This document shows, one piece after another, positions 9,432 through 16,042 of a stretch of DNA of 16,042 bases. The stretch is from an uncultured Methylococcaceae bacterium (GTDB lineage Bacteria; Pseudomonadota; Gammaproteobacteria; Methylococcales; Methylococcaceae): assembly GCA_903910005.1 (NCBI GenBank), contig CAIVXW010000047.1, positions 1 through 16,042 on the forward strand. The letters run 5' to 3'. The translations under genes and the position numbers were made by a program. The notes below the pieces were generated by a model that was not told where the DNA came from, ran no database searches, and worked only from the letters and a program-made list of their open reading frames with translations. Each line of letters opens with the position of its first letter. Position 1 is the stretch's first letter.

Positions 9432-10256
9432 TCAACGGGGCATGGTTTTGGTCGCGATGGCCCGCAAACCATCAATCAGGATCATGTGCGGCACGGTAAG
9501 GGCGGCAACCACCACGAACGTGGCTTTGACAAAGGCATTATCCAGCGTTAACGGCGTTTCAAACCCAAGGGCAACCGCCACGATCATCAACCAGGCCAGG
9601 GCCGATAGAATCGCGATTTCCCGCCACCCGTGTTTCACTTCCGGGGAGGCGCGGAATAGCATGGCAAGTTGCCGGAAATGGCGCACGCTGTGTACCAGGC
9701 AGAAGTAGATGGCAAAGGCCCACAGGGGTGGCAGCATCAAACAGATCCCGGCCAGCACCAGTACCTCGAAGGGACCGCTGGAGGGTTTCAGGCCGTCCTG
9801 AACCAGATAGGCCAATGTTGCCAGACACCATATCGGAAAACCCGCCCATCTCAGTACATCCAGGACCCGGTGACTGCCGGATCCTGACAGGATTTCAAAC
9901 AGACCGCTCACTGCCCCCGGATGAACCACGGGAACGACCACGGCTACCAGTCCGCCATGGGCCAGAACCTGATTGGCCAGCGAAGCACGCCGGGTGGGGC
10001 GGGCATCTCCCAGGCCAAAGTGAAGCCAGGAGAGGATCAGGAAAATGGCCAGACCCGGTACCGGAGCCAGTTGCCAGGCGAGCAGCACGAGCAAAACACT
10101 GGCCAGATACCCGGCATAATACGCCAGTGCCCTGATCCATCCCCGCGCCAAACCCACCCGTCGCGCAACCAGACCGTCTGCGGCACCGTGCGGAATACCG
10201 GCGATGATCACAAACAGAAGGGGAACCCACGGGTCACCCGCGCTCATGCCAGACAT
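9432..10256 (-). CDS. blh: Beta-carotene 15,15'-dioxygenase, Brp/Blh family
   Basis: Blh is an iron-dependent membrane enzyme that splits beta-carotene at its central double bond to give two all-trans retinals, the chromophore of the rhodopsin made from this locus. The 274 residues form a strongly hydrophobic, multi-helix protein. The probable iron ligands are H23 (in GIPHGAAD), H79 (in LSWLHFGLGD), H189 and H193 (in VHSVRH). Their spacing agrees closely with the histidines reported for the marine 66A03 enzyme. The listed start is the ATG at 10254-10256. A second ATG at 10245-10247 overlaps the crtY stop as ATGA and lies a better distance (about ten bases) from a GAGGG, so the real start may be three codons later. 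It is the last gene of the carotenoid operon. Confidence 0.93.
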   Translation of the reverse strand: MSGMSAGDPWVPLLFVIIAGIPHGAADGLVARRVGLARGWIRALAYYAGYLASVLLVLLAWQLAPVPGLAIFLILSWLHFGLGDARPTRRASLANQVLAHGGLVAVVVPVVHPGAVSGLFEILSGSGSHRVLDVLRWAGFPIWCLATLAYLVQDGLKPSSGPFEVLVLAGICLMLPPLWAFAIYFCLVHSVRHFRQLAMLFRASPEVKHGWREIAILSALAWLMIVAVALGFETPLTLDNAFVKATFVVVAALTVPHMILIDGLRAIATKTMPR

Positions 10257-11386
10257 GCCCTCACAAAAGGCCAGGCTGGCATCGCGGCTACGATGCGTAA
10301 CCTCTGCCGCCAGCCATGGTTACCATTCATGAAGTCGGCCATCTCATCGCCACTGAGGGCGGCTGCCATACCCTGAAATATGCGGGGTGCCAAATGAGGA
10401 TTCCGGCGTATTACCCGTAACAGGACATGATCCATCCAGCGATCAACCGAACCCGTGCAAGGGCGTGCTGTCACCGGCCTGCGCCGTGCCACATCCAGTG
10501 CCACCGCCTCGGCCTGGGTCAGTATGTGAGCGAAGGCGTAACCACTGCTTACACGCACCGCACCGGCCCGGACACCGACTGGTGTTCCCCGGCCCGTATC
10601 CCGGTCATAGGCGTACAGGAGGGGGATTTGACCCTGCTCCCGTGCGACTGTGCGGAATGAGTGAATGCCGTACCACTCGCTCAGGTAAGCACGTATCTGG
10701 TCAGCGTACCAGCACTCCGGCAGCGGGTCGGGAGAGAAAACCGTAGATTCCACCAAAGCTTCGTCCTGACTAAAGGGCAGCAGATAGATGAAATGCATCC
10801 CGCGGGACTGACTGACGCGGAAATCCATCAGGATGGCGGTTTCTGGCTCGAAGCACGGTGCTTCGCACTGTACCCGCCAGCCCAGGAAGTGCTGCAACAG
10901 GGTACCGGGTGGCGTGGGCAAGGGTCGACTGTCAAACACCTGTCCGCCATGTATGCGACCTTCTGTGGTATCTACCCGGCAAAGCTCCGGGGTACACGCC
11001 ACTTGATTGGCAGAAGCCTGCACAAAACGAATGCGGGAACAGCCCTTGAGCCCCTGCAGCAGGCGTGTTTCGTAAGCCTGTGACGACAGGGCTGTGTAAG
11101 GCGAACGGGTGGAATTCTGTACAACAACCCCCTGGTCGGTGATGATTGACCAGCGGTTCCAGCGGGCGGTAGCCAGATCACGCGCCAGACTCAGTGCCGG
11201 TGCCCCGTGATCCCAGAATCCGAAAAAGTGGTCGGGACGCGGGGCACCGTTATCCACGATGACGACAGGATGGCGGGTTTGCTGGCTGAGTTGCCAGGCC
11301 AGGGTAAGCCCGGCGCAGCCTGCGCCGACCACGACATACTCCGCTGACCCCGGGCGTTGCGATAAATCAGTTTCTTGAGTGGTCAT
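10244..11386 (-). CDS. crtY: Lycopene beta-cyclase CrtY
   Basis: CrtY converts the open psi ends of lycopene into beta-ionone rings, giving beta-carotene in the membrane. The 380-residue product has an N-terminal dinucleotide-binding fold, VVVGAGCAGLTLA (18-30), and the cyclase motifs in order: VFDSRP (150-155), LLQHFLGW (163-170), MDFR (187-190), FIYLLPF (199-205) and ALVESTVFS (210-218), the last matching the region of the catalytic acidic residue in other CrtY enzymes. Length is normal for the bacterial CrtY class. The start ATG (11384-11386) lies inside the end of crtB, a 20-base overlap, and its 3' end overlaps blh, so it is likely translated by coupling. The upstream ribosome binding site is weak, which agrees with coupling. 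Confidence 0.94.
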   Translation of the reverse strand: MTTQETDLSQRPGSAEYVVVGAGCAGLTLAWQLSQQTRHPVVIVDNGAPRPDHFFGFWDHGAPALSLARDLATARWNRWSIITDQGVVVQNSTRSPYTALSSQAYETRLLQGLKGCSRIRFVQASANQVACTPELCRVDTTEGRIHGGQVFDSRPLPTPPGTLLQHFLGWRVQCEAPCFEPETAILMDFRVSQSRGMHFIYLLPFSQDEALVESTVFSPDPLPECWYADQIRAYLSEWYGIHSFRTVAREQGQIPLLYAYDRDTGRGTPVGVRAGAVRVSSGYAFAHILTQAEAVALDVARRRPVTARPCTGSVDRWMDHVLLRVIRRNPHLAPRIFQGMAAALSGDEMADFMNGNHGWRQRLRIVAAMPAWPFVRACLA

Positions 11387-12368
11387 TGAATCCGGGGAGG
11401 GGAATCAGGTGCAGATGTCGCCCGGCATCATGAACCGGTTCTGCTGTGAAACGAACGGCCAGTGATTGCAAGCTGACCAGCGAGTGCCATAGCTTACCCG
11501 GGAGTCCTATGGTAACCCGCCCCCGCCACCAACAGAGACCCCGGTGCCTGAGTCGATGTCCGATGGCGCGATAGGCGAACGCCGCAACAGCGATGGCGAG
11601 GTGGCTGCGAACCGGCAGGAAGCGAAGACCGGATATCCCTGATTCATAGTACTTCTCGGCCAGTTGCAGCAGTCGGTCTACCGCCTGACTGACATCCAGT
11701 CTGACCTGCTCCAGGTTGTTTGCTGCGGCGGCAGCCACGATCTCCTCCGGTTTCACATGCCCGCACCATGAACCGGGCAAATAACGCCGCCCCATTTGTG
11801 CATCCTCCAGCACATCGCGGGCAATGTTGGTCAGTTGCATCGCAATACCGAGGTCGATCGCAAAGGCACGGGCACGAGGATCACGGGCTCCAAGCAGCGG
11901 GCACATCATCAGGCCGACCGTTCCGGCGACCCGATACGCATAACGGATCAGATCGGCCTCATCTTCGAGAGCGACCGTCAGTTGATCGCCCAGAAAACCG
12001 TCCAGCATATCGGCAAGGGCGGTCTCCGGTATTCCTGCCGACCGGGCCCACGGCTGGAATTTATCCAGTACCTGAACGTCCCGCAAGGGTACCTCACCTG
12101 AAAGCCGGGCCTGGATGGCCACCAGTTGCTCCCTGCCTTCAGTGATACCGCTGTCGGCGACATCATCAAGATACCTGCAAAACGCATACAGGCGGGCCGC
12201 ACTGGCCGCTGCATGCGTCGGCAGAAAATGTTGAGCCCAGCGAAAGGTCTTGCCATATCTGGCCAGTATCTGCGAATCGTCCAGCCCGTAGCTAACAGGC
12301 AGTTTCTCATCAATGACCGCTATACTGGTTTCTTCGGGTTCGATCCGGTTTTCTGCTGCGCTGTTCAT
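11367..12368 (-). CDS. crtB: Phytoene synthase CrtB
   Basis: CrtB condenses two geranylgeranyl diphosphates head to head into phytoene, the first dedicated carotenoid step, at the inner face of the membrane. The 333-residue product has both metal-binding aspartate motifs of the squalene/phytoene synthase family: CRYLDDVAD (D68, D69, D72) and QLTNIARDVLEDA (N180, D184, D188), the latter followed by GRRYLP. About 30 residues precede the conserved fold (FRWAQHFLP), slightly longer than many homologues. The start ATG and the TGA of crtI share the sequence ATGA (12365-12368), a textbook coupling overlap. The C-terminal end overlaps crtY by 20 bases. Confidence 0.95.
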   Translation of the reverse strand: MNSAAENRIEPEETSIAVIDEKLPVSYGLDDSQILARYGKTFRWAQHFLPTHAAASAARLYAFCRYLDDVADSGITEGREQLVAIQARLSGEVPLRDVQVLDKFQPWARSAGIPETALADMLDGFLGDQLTVALEDEADLIRYAYRVAGTVGLMMCPLLGARDPRARAFAIDLGIAMQLTNIARDVLEDAQMGRRYLPGSWCGHVKPEEIVAAAAANNLEQVRLDVSQAVDRLLQLAEKYYESGISGLRFLPVRSHLAIAVAAFAYRAIGHRLRHRGLCWWRGRVTIGLPGKLWHSLVSLQSLAVRFTAEPVHDAGRHLHLIPLPGFNDHSRN

Positions 12369-13870
12369 GTTGCGCCAAACTGATGCCTGACCAGTCGCTC
12401 GACCACTTTGGCCGAGGACAGAACCCCCGGCAAGCCGGCTCCAGGATGAGTACCCGCACCGACAAAATAGAGATTATTGATCGCCGGGTCGCGGTTATGA
12501 TACCGAAACCAGGCCGATTGCCAGAAAGTCGGCGCGATGGAAAAACCGGCTCCGAATCGTGACCGGTATTGATCGCGGAAATCACGCGGATCCATCCAGA
12601 AATCTTCCCGAATGGTATTTTCGAGGTCAGGTAGCACCGTACGGGACAGGGCACTGACGATACGGTCACGCAGACGCGGACCCTCCTGATCCCAGTCTAT
12701 ATTCGCCCTGAGGTTTGGTACCGGGCACAGCACATAAAAACTGTCACACCCGTGCGGGGCAAAGCTCGGGTCAGTCGCGGTGGGCCGGTGTAAATAGAGC
12801 GAGAAATCATCGGCCAGTACGCCACGGTCAAAGATATCGCGGAGAAGGGTACGAAACCGGTCACCGAACCATATGGTGTGATGGGCAACCTCTGGATAGG
12901 TACAGGAGGTTCCGAAGAACAGTACAAAAAGGCCCATGGAATAATTGGTGAGTGACTCCGGCAGGAGTCTGCCGCTCCGCAGGGAGGCAGTGTCAGCCTT
13001 GGGCATCATTTCCCGGTAAACCGTAGGCGGGTCGGCATTGCAGATCACGAGATCAGCCGACAGGGTTTCACCTGACTGAATTCGCACCCCGGTTACCCGA
13101 TTACCGGTCAGTACAAAGGACTCCACGTCCGTTCCGAGCATGACCTTCACACCTTGTCGGTGCATCAGTTCCGCCATCGCCTGCACCAGACGACCGGTTC
13201 CGCCCATACAGAAGTGAATACCCCAGTGTCGTTCGAGAAAATGAATAAGGGTATAGATGCTGGTAGTCGAGAAGGGATTTCCTCCGACCAGCAGGGGATG
13301 GATGCTGAATACCCGCTGCAGCGACGCATCCCTTATGTATTTTTCAACCATACTGGATACGGTTCGGTAGCAACCAAGGCGTATCAGTTGCGGAGTTTGC
13401 GCCAGCATGTCCCTAAAGCGTAGAAAGGGCCGGTCAGCCAGTTCAACAAATCCTACCTCGAAAATTTTTCGGGACGCCTCCAGCAGGCACTGATAACCGT
13501 GTATGTCAGCCGGATTGAAAGCGGCGATCTGCCGCTCCATTGCAACCATGTCAGCGCAATAATCAAACTGACGCCCGTCGCTGAAGTGAAAGCGGTACCA
13601 GGGATCAAGGGCCACCATTCGTACCACGTCAGATAGTTGCTCTCCAAACAGGGCAAATAATTCTTCAAACAGGAAGGGAGCCGTGATGACGGTGGGGCCT
13701 GCATCATGTCGGAAACCGCCACGTTCAAAAACCTGTGCCCGCCCCCCCAGGGCACCGAGCCGTTCCGTCAGGGTGACGTGATGCCCGAGTGCCCTCATGC
13801 GCAGGGCAGCAGCCATACCGCCGAATCCACCACCGACAACGACAATCGAAAGGGGTGAACTTAAAGGCAT
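12365..13870 (-). CDS. crtI: Phytoene desaturase CrtI (lycopene-forming type)
   Basis: CrtI is an FAD-dependent desaturase that introduces four double bonds into phytoene to give lycopene. The 501 residues begin with the FAD-binding fold VVVGGGFGGMAAALRM (10-25) with acidic E36 after it, then LGGRAQ and HDAGPT, and end with the signature YFVGAGTHPGAGLPGVLSSA (468-487). This is the bacterial CrtI class. I take the ATG at 13868-13870 as start because it leaves about nine residues before the dinucleotide fold, as in homologues; an ATG 11 codons upstream (13901-13903) is also open. With the chosen start the gene overlaps crtE by 10 bases. Whether it stops at three or four desaturations cannot be read from the sequence, but the presence of crtY implies lycopene. 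Confidence 0.95.
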   Translation of the reverse strand: MPLSSPLSIVVVGGGFGGMAAALRMRALGHHVTLTERLGALGGRAQVFERGGFRHDAGPTVITAPFLFEELFALFGEQLSDVVRMVALDPWYRFHFSDGRQFDYCADMVAMERQIAAFNPADIHGYQCLLEASRKIFEVGFVELADRPFLRFRDMLAQTPQLIRLGCYRTVSSMVEKYIRDASLQRVFSIHPLLVGGNPFSTTSIYTLIHFLERHWGIHFCMGGTGRLVQAMAELMHRQGVKVMLGTDVESFVLTGNRVTGVRIQSGETLSADLVICNADPPTVYREMMPKADTASLRSGRLLPESLTNYSMGLFVLFFGTSCTYPEVAHHTIWFGDRFRTLLRDIFDRGVLADDFSLYLHRPTATDPSFAPHGCDSFYVLCPVPNLRANIDWDQEGPRLRDRIVSALSRTVLPDLENTIREDFWMDPRDFRDQYRSRFGAGFSIAPTFWQSAWFRYHNRDPAINNLYFVGAGTHPGAGLPGVLSSAKVVERLVRHQFGAT

Positions 13871-14895
13871 GGTTGAGGCCCGGCGGCCATGATGCCGTCC
13901 CATGACGTTGGCTTTTCAGTGCCGTGATACCCGGACGACACACCATTGACTGGTGCCTTCCCGATATCGGCCCTGCGATCCAGCAGATAACGGCGCAATG
14001 GCTCAACGGCCCTGCGAAGCGACTGGCTGGCCGGATCCAGCGGAATGTCCCGCTCCATAATTTCATGCTGTAGCCGTTCCTGTGCATGTCGGATGTCATC
14101 GGATTGACAGATTCTCTCAGACCACTCAGCCGCTCCCCTGATATCCTCGGAGGCAAGCCAGGTGTCGAACTGGTGCAGCGTTCCATTGACCAGGGATTCG
14201 CGGAAGCAGACAACGACGGCATTGGGACGACGGTGCAGGAGATCGGAGCCTGCAGATGACTTGCCCTTTTGCCGGGTGAAATTGTTGATGTCGTTGGCAA
14301 TCTGGTAGGCGAAACCGATTCTTTCAAGAAATGGGTTGATGCCGGTGAGGGCATGTTCCTGACCCGCCAATATGGCAGCACCCTCAAACGGAGCACTGAA
14401 TAATGGAGCAGTTTTGCCTGCTGCAAGTACCCGATACTGCTGCCAGTTGGGGTAAGGCCCCCGATGCACATCCAGTACTTGCCCTGCGGCCATGGTAGCC
14501 ACGGATCTGGCGAGTACCGCAGATAACCGCCCTGCCTTGGCCGGTTCCACCGAATCCTCGCCGAGACTGGCAAAAGCAGAGGCGATCAACCAGTCTCCGA
14601 GGCAGAGGGCAATGCCTGGCCCAAATCGGTTCCACACCGTGGGGTGGCCACGCCGCAGTGGATCCTCATCGCACAGGTCGTCATGAATCAGGGATGCGTT
14701 ATGTAACAATTCGATACTGCAAGCCCATGCGGAGGCCGGTTTCCGGGCAACCTGCAGAGCTTTACAGGCGTCGAGTGCAGCCAGACCGCGCAGTTGCTTG
14801 CCGGATGTAGAGAAATGGTGGAAGGCTGCCTTGTGAAGGGGGTGATTGGGGGGAGGAAGTCTTTCCTCGATGAGGCGGACAAGCGGCTGGTTCAT
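13861..14895 (-). CDS. crtE: Geranylgeranyl diphosphate synthase CrtE
   Basis: CrtE is a polyprenyl synthase that builds the C20 precursor geranylgeranyl diphosphate for carotenoids. In the 344 residues the first aspartate-rich motif is normal, HDDLCDED (D72, D73, D76) followed by RRG (81-83), as are the lysine K161-T162 and the late loop GKSSAGSDLL. The second motif, usually DDxxD after Q-I-A, reads QIANDINNF (198-206), so the first and last aspartates are asparagine; this is discussed as a finding. A tail of about 35 residues beyond the conserved fold runs into the start of crtI. The start ATG has a good ribosome binding site, GAGAGG (14904-14909 on the minus strand), eight bases away, unlike the coupled genes downstream. 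It is the first gene of the enzyme block. Confidence 0.93.
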   Translation of the reverse strand: MNQPLVRLIEERLPPPNHPLHKAAFHHFSTSGKQLRGLAALDACKALQVARKPASAWACSIELLHNASLIHDDLCDEDPLRRGHPTVWNRFGPGIALCLGDWLIASAFASLGEDSVEPAKAGRLSAVLARSVATMAAGQVLDVHRGPYPNWQQYRVLAAGKTAPLFSAPFEGAAILAGQEHALTGINPFLERIGFAYQIANDINNFTRQKGKSSAGSDLLHRRPNAVVVCFRESLVNGTLHQFDTWLASEDIRGAAEWSERICQSDDIRHAQERLQHEIMERDIPLDPASQSLRRAVEPLRRYLLDRRADIGKAPVNGVSSGYHGTEKPTSWDGIMAAGPQPCL

Positions 14896-14930
14896 TGTAT
14901 TAGCCTCTCAAAACTGCTGTACTAACGTGG

Positions 14931-14943
14931 CCGATTAAATCGG
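14931..14943. repeat. Palindrome CCGATTTAATCGG upstream of crtE, candidate operator
   Basis: Two exact 6-base half sites, CCGATT and AATCGG, flank one central base. The element ends 35 bases before the crtE start codon and covers the -10 box of the candidate crtE promoter, where a bound regulator would block or reshape transcription. Confidence 0.5.
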
Positions 14944-14961
14944 ATTTATTATGCTTTTCAC
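14934..14961 (-). promoter_or_regulatory. Candidate internal promoter for crtEIBY-blh
   Basis: Read on the minus strand, GTGAAA (14956-14961) and TTTAAT (14934-14939) are 16 bases apart. The -10 box matches consensus at 5 of 6 and the -35 box at 4 of 6. The start would fall near 14927, giving a leader of about 30 bases that includes the GAGAGG ribosome binding site of crtE. It would let the enzymes be expressed separately from the rhodopsin. Confidence 0.4.
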
Positions 14962-14977
14962 GTTCAACGGTCTCCCG

Positions 14978-15010
14978 GGCCAGTGTCGGCTGGCCGGTTA
15001 TTGCCAGCCG
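14978..15010 (-). terminator. Alternative hairpins after the rhodopsin gene (possible partial terminator or attenuator)
   Basis: Starting 19 bases after the rhodopsin stop, the transcript can form one of two stems that share bases. Stem A pairs CGGCTGG (15004-15010) with CCAGCCG (14987-14993), with a 10-base loop. Stem B pairs GGCCAG (14990-14995) with CTGGCC (14978-14983), with a 6-base loop. Only one can exist at a time. No U-run follows either, so this is not a standard terminator; it may slow transcription, protect the rhodopsin mRNA end, or process the transcript. Confidence 0.4.
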
Positions 15011-15028
15011 GTCTGAGCAAGGGATACG

Positions 15029-15811
15029 TCAGTAAAGCTGGGGCTTTGCAGATTCCCGACTGGCTACATTCCAGATAATGACGCCAAAGGCAATCTTGTT
15101 CAGTACATCAGCAAGGTTGTAGGCGATATTGAGTCCTGCCATGCTTTCCTTGGCATCAATGCCCACCAGATACCCGATTACGTAGCCTACCGGGTAGATG
15201 GCCCAGCCGAAGGTTACGATCCAGCGCATGAGTGAAAACGCTGATTTGACAGACTCGGGGGACTGGGTTGCATTCACTTGACCGGCTTCACCGGCGAAAA
15301 TTTCATACAGGATGTAGATCCAGCCAGCCATGCCAATGATGAATGCTGGCCATACTGCGATATACCCGGCTTCACCCAGGAAACCACCTACCAGCATTAC
15401 CAGGGTACCAAGGGTTAGGCGCCAAAATATACCTGCCCGCACTTCGGTGATCGCAGAGAGTATAAGGTAGAACTCGATCATTAACAGGGGTACGGTAATC
15501 AGCCAGTCGATGTACCGAAATACGATTGGGGTATCGCCGGTCGAGACCCAGACTTCACGCATGTAAAAGTAGTGAACGGCTGCCACCAGAGTGACCAGCC
15601 CCGATACCAGAAGCGATGTCTTCCATTTTCCCGCAACCCGTTGCGTCTCGATGAAGAAGAAAACTGTTGCGGCGACCAGGGCCATTGATATAAGCCAGAA
15701 GGATATGCCGACGAAGTCGTCAGGCTTGAGGTTCTCACCATGAGCCATCGCTGTCGAAGCCGCGAATAGCCCAATGGCAAGGGTGGACATTGAGGAAATT
15801 TTTCTTATCAT
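15029..15811 (-). CDS. Green-absorbing proteorhodopsin, light-driven proton pump
   Basis: This seven-helix retinal protein pumps protons out of the cell in light. The 260-residue precursor has a signal peptide (MIRKISS... ending AMA, cleavage near residue 23) and seven hydrophobic helices. Key residues all match a proton pump: H80 (partner of the acceptor), acceptor D102, T106 and donor E113 in RYIDWLITVPLLMIEFYLIL, with L110 at the colour-tuning site (L105 in green proteorhodopsin), and counterion D235 and Schiff-base K239 in NLADVLNKIAFG. F157 fills the site that is Gly in antenna-binding xanthorhodopsin. I start at the ATG at 15809-15811 because GGAG lies nine bases upstream and a signal peptide follows; the frame stays open 21 codons further. 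It is the first gene of the module, separated by 133 bases from crtE. Confidence 0.97.
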   Translation of the reverse strand: MIRKISSMSTLAIGLFAASTAMAHGENLKPDDFVGISFWLISMALVAATVFFFIETQRVAGKWKTSLLVSGLVTLVAAVHYFYMREVWVSTGDTPIVFRYIDWLITVPLLMIEFYLILSAITEVRAGIFWRLTLGTLVMLVGGFLGEAGYIAVWPAFIIGMAGWIYILYEIFAGEAGQVNATQSPESVKSAFSLMRWIVTFGWAIYPVGYVIGYLVGIDAKESMAGLNIAYNLADVLNKIAFGVIIWNVASRESAKPQLY

Positions 15812-15856
15812 TGGATGATTCTCCGAGCGTTGATTATTTCTGAACTGATCTCTGGT

Positions 15857-15884
15857 ATTCCAAATTTTCGTCAAGTTATTTCAA
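15857..15884 (-). promoter_or_regulatory. Candidate promoter of the proteorhodopsin gene
   Basis: On the minus strand TTGAAA (15879-15884) and TGGAAT (15857-15862) lie 16 bases apart, matching consensus at 5 and 4 of 6. Transcription would start near 15850, giving a leader of about 40 bases that contains the strong GGAG ribosome binding site. A TTGACG nearby (within 15870-15876) has no good -10 partner at normal spacing. Confidence 0.4.
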
Positions 15885-16042
15885 ACCGCATGGAATTTTC
15901 TGGCTAAACCTGCATACGCAGCCTGACCATTACTGCAACAAGAAACCGGAATACCGGTAATCACGGCAGTCTCCAGGCTTTTCAATTCTGACTTTTTACC
16001 ATCAGGATGCCGTGGGGGAGAAGTTTGCAAACTGATTTCAGA
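15885..16042. other. Noncoding sequence upstream of the rhodopsin promoter
   Basis: No gene is visible in this AT-richer end of the window. It contains an inverted repeat, ACCGG (15945-15949) and CCGGT (15954-15958) around AATA, about 100 bases upstream of the proposed rhodopsin transcription start, at a distance where an activator could bind. Confidence 0.45.

Noticed and set aside
13725..14573. Long minus-strand open frame (about 282 codons) overlapping crtE and crtI
   Set aside because: It is out of frame with two well-supported enzymes and has no recognisable domain.

Overview
This window looks like chromosomal DNA of a gammaproteobacterium. The rep helicase, hemW and pstB gene products read very close to their gammaproteobacterial counterparts, and the rhodopsin and carotenoid genes match the type of cluster known from marine gammaproteobacteria. 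I cannot name a genus from the sequence alone. There are no tRNA or rRNA genes, transposases, CRISPR arrays or phage genes.

Layout, left to right. (1) 2-376 is the C-terminal half of pstB (phosphate ABC transporter ATPase), cut by the window edge. (2) 423-2074, minus strand, is a two-gene unit: a short BLUF blue-light photoreceptor whose stop codon overlaps the TTG start of hemW, the heme chaperone. (3) 2298-3383, plus strand, is a membrane-anchored lytic transglycosylase; its 3' end overlaps, tail to tail, the 3' end of a solitary RND efflux pump gene (3340-6414, minus). (4) 6415-6783 is noncoding and holds a candidate pump promoter with an 8-bp palindrome. (5) 6784-9235, plus strand, is a small lipoprotein of unknown function followed 16 bases later by rep. 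(6) 9432-15811, minus strand, is a complete retinal-based phototrophy module, transcribed in the order proteorhodopsin, crtE, crtI, crtB, crtY, blh. The window ends in the noncoding region upstream of the rhodopsin gene.

How the module works: CrtE makes geranylgeranyl diphosphate, CrtB joins two into phytoene, CrtI desaturates it to lycopene, CrtY cyclises the ends to beta-carotene, and Blh cleaves beta-carotene into two retinals. Retinal then binds the lysine of the rhodopsin (K239) to form a light-driven proton pump. The residues are those of a green-absorbing pump (D102, T106, E113, tuning L110). The five biosynthetic genes all overlap each other, while the rhodopsin gene is set apart by 133 bases holding alternative hairpins and a candidate second promoter with a palindrome over its -10 box. 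This arrangement could allow much more rhodopsin than enzyme to be made.

The points most worth a second look are the BLUF photoreceptor coupled to hemW in a genome that also has proteorhodopsin, the control region between rhodopsin and crtE, the altered second aspartate-rich motif of CrtE, and the pump gene that lacks a membrane fusion partner.
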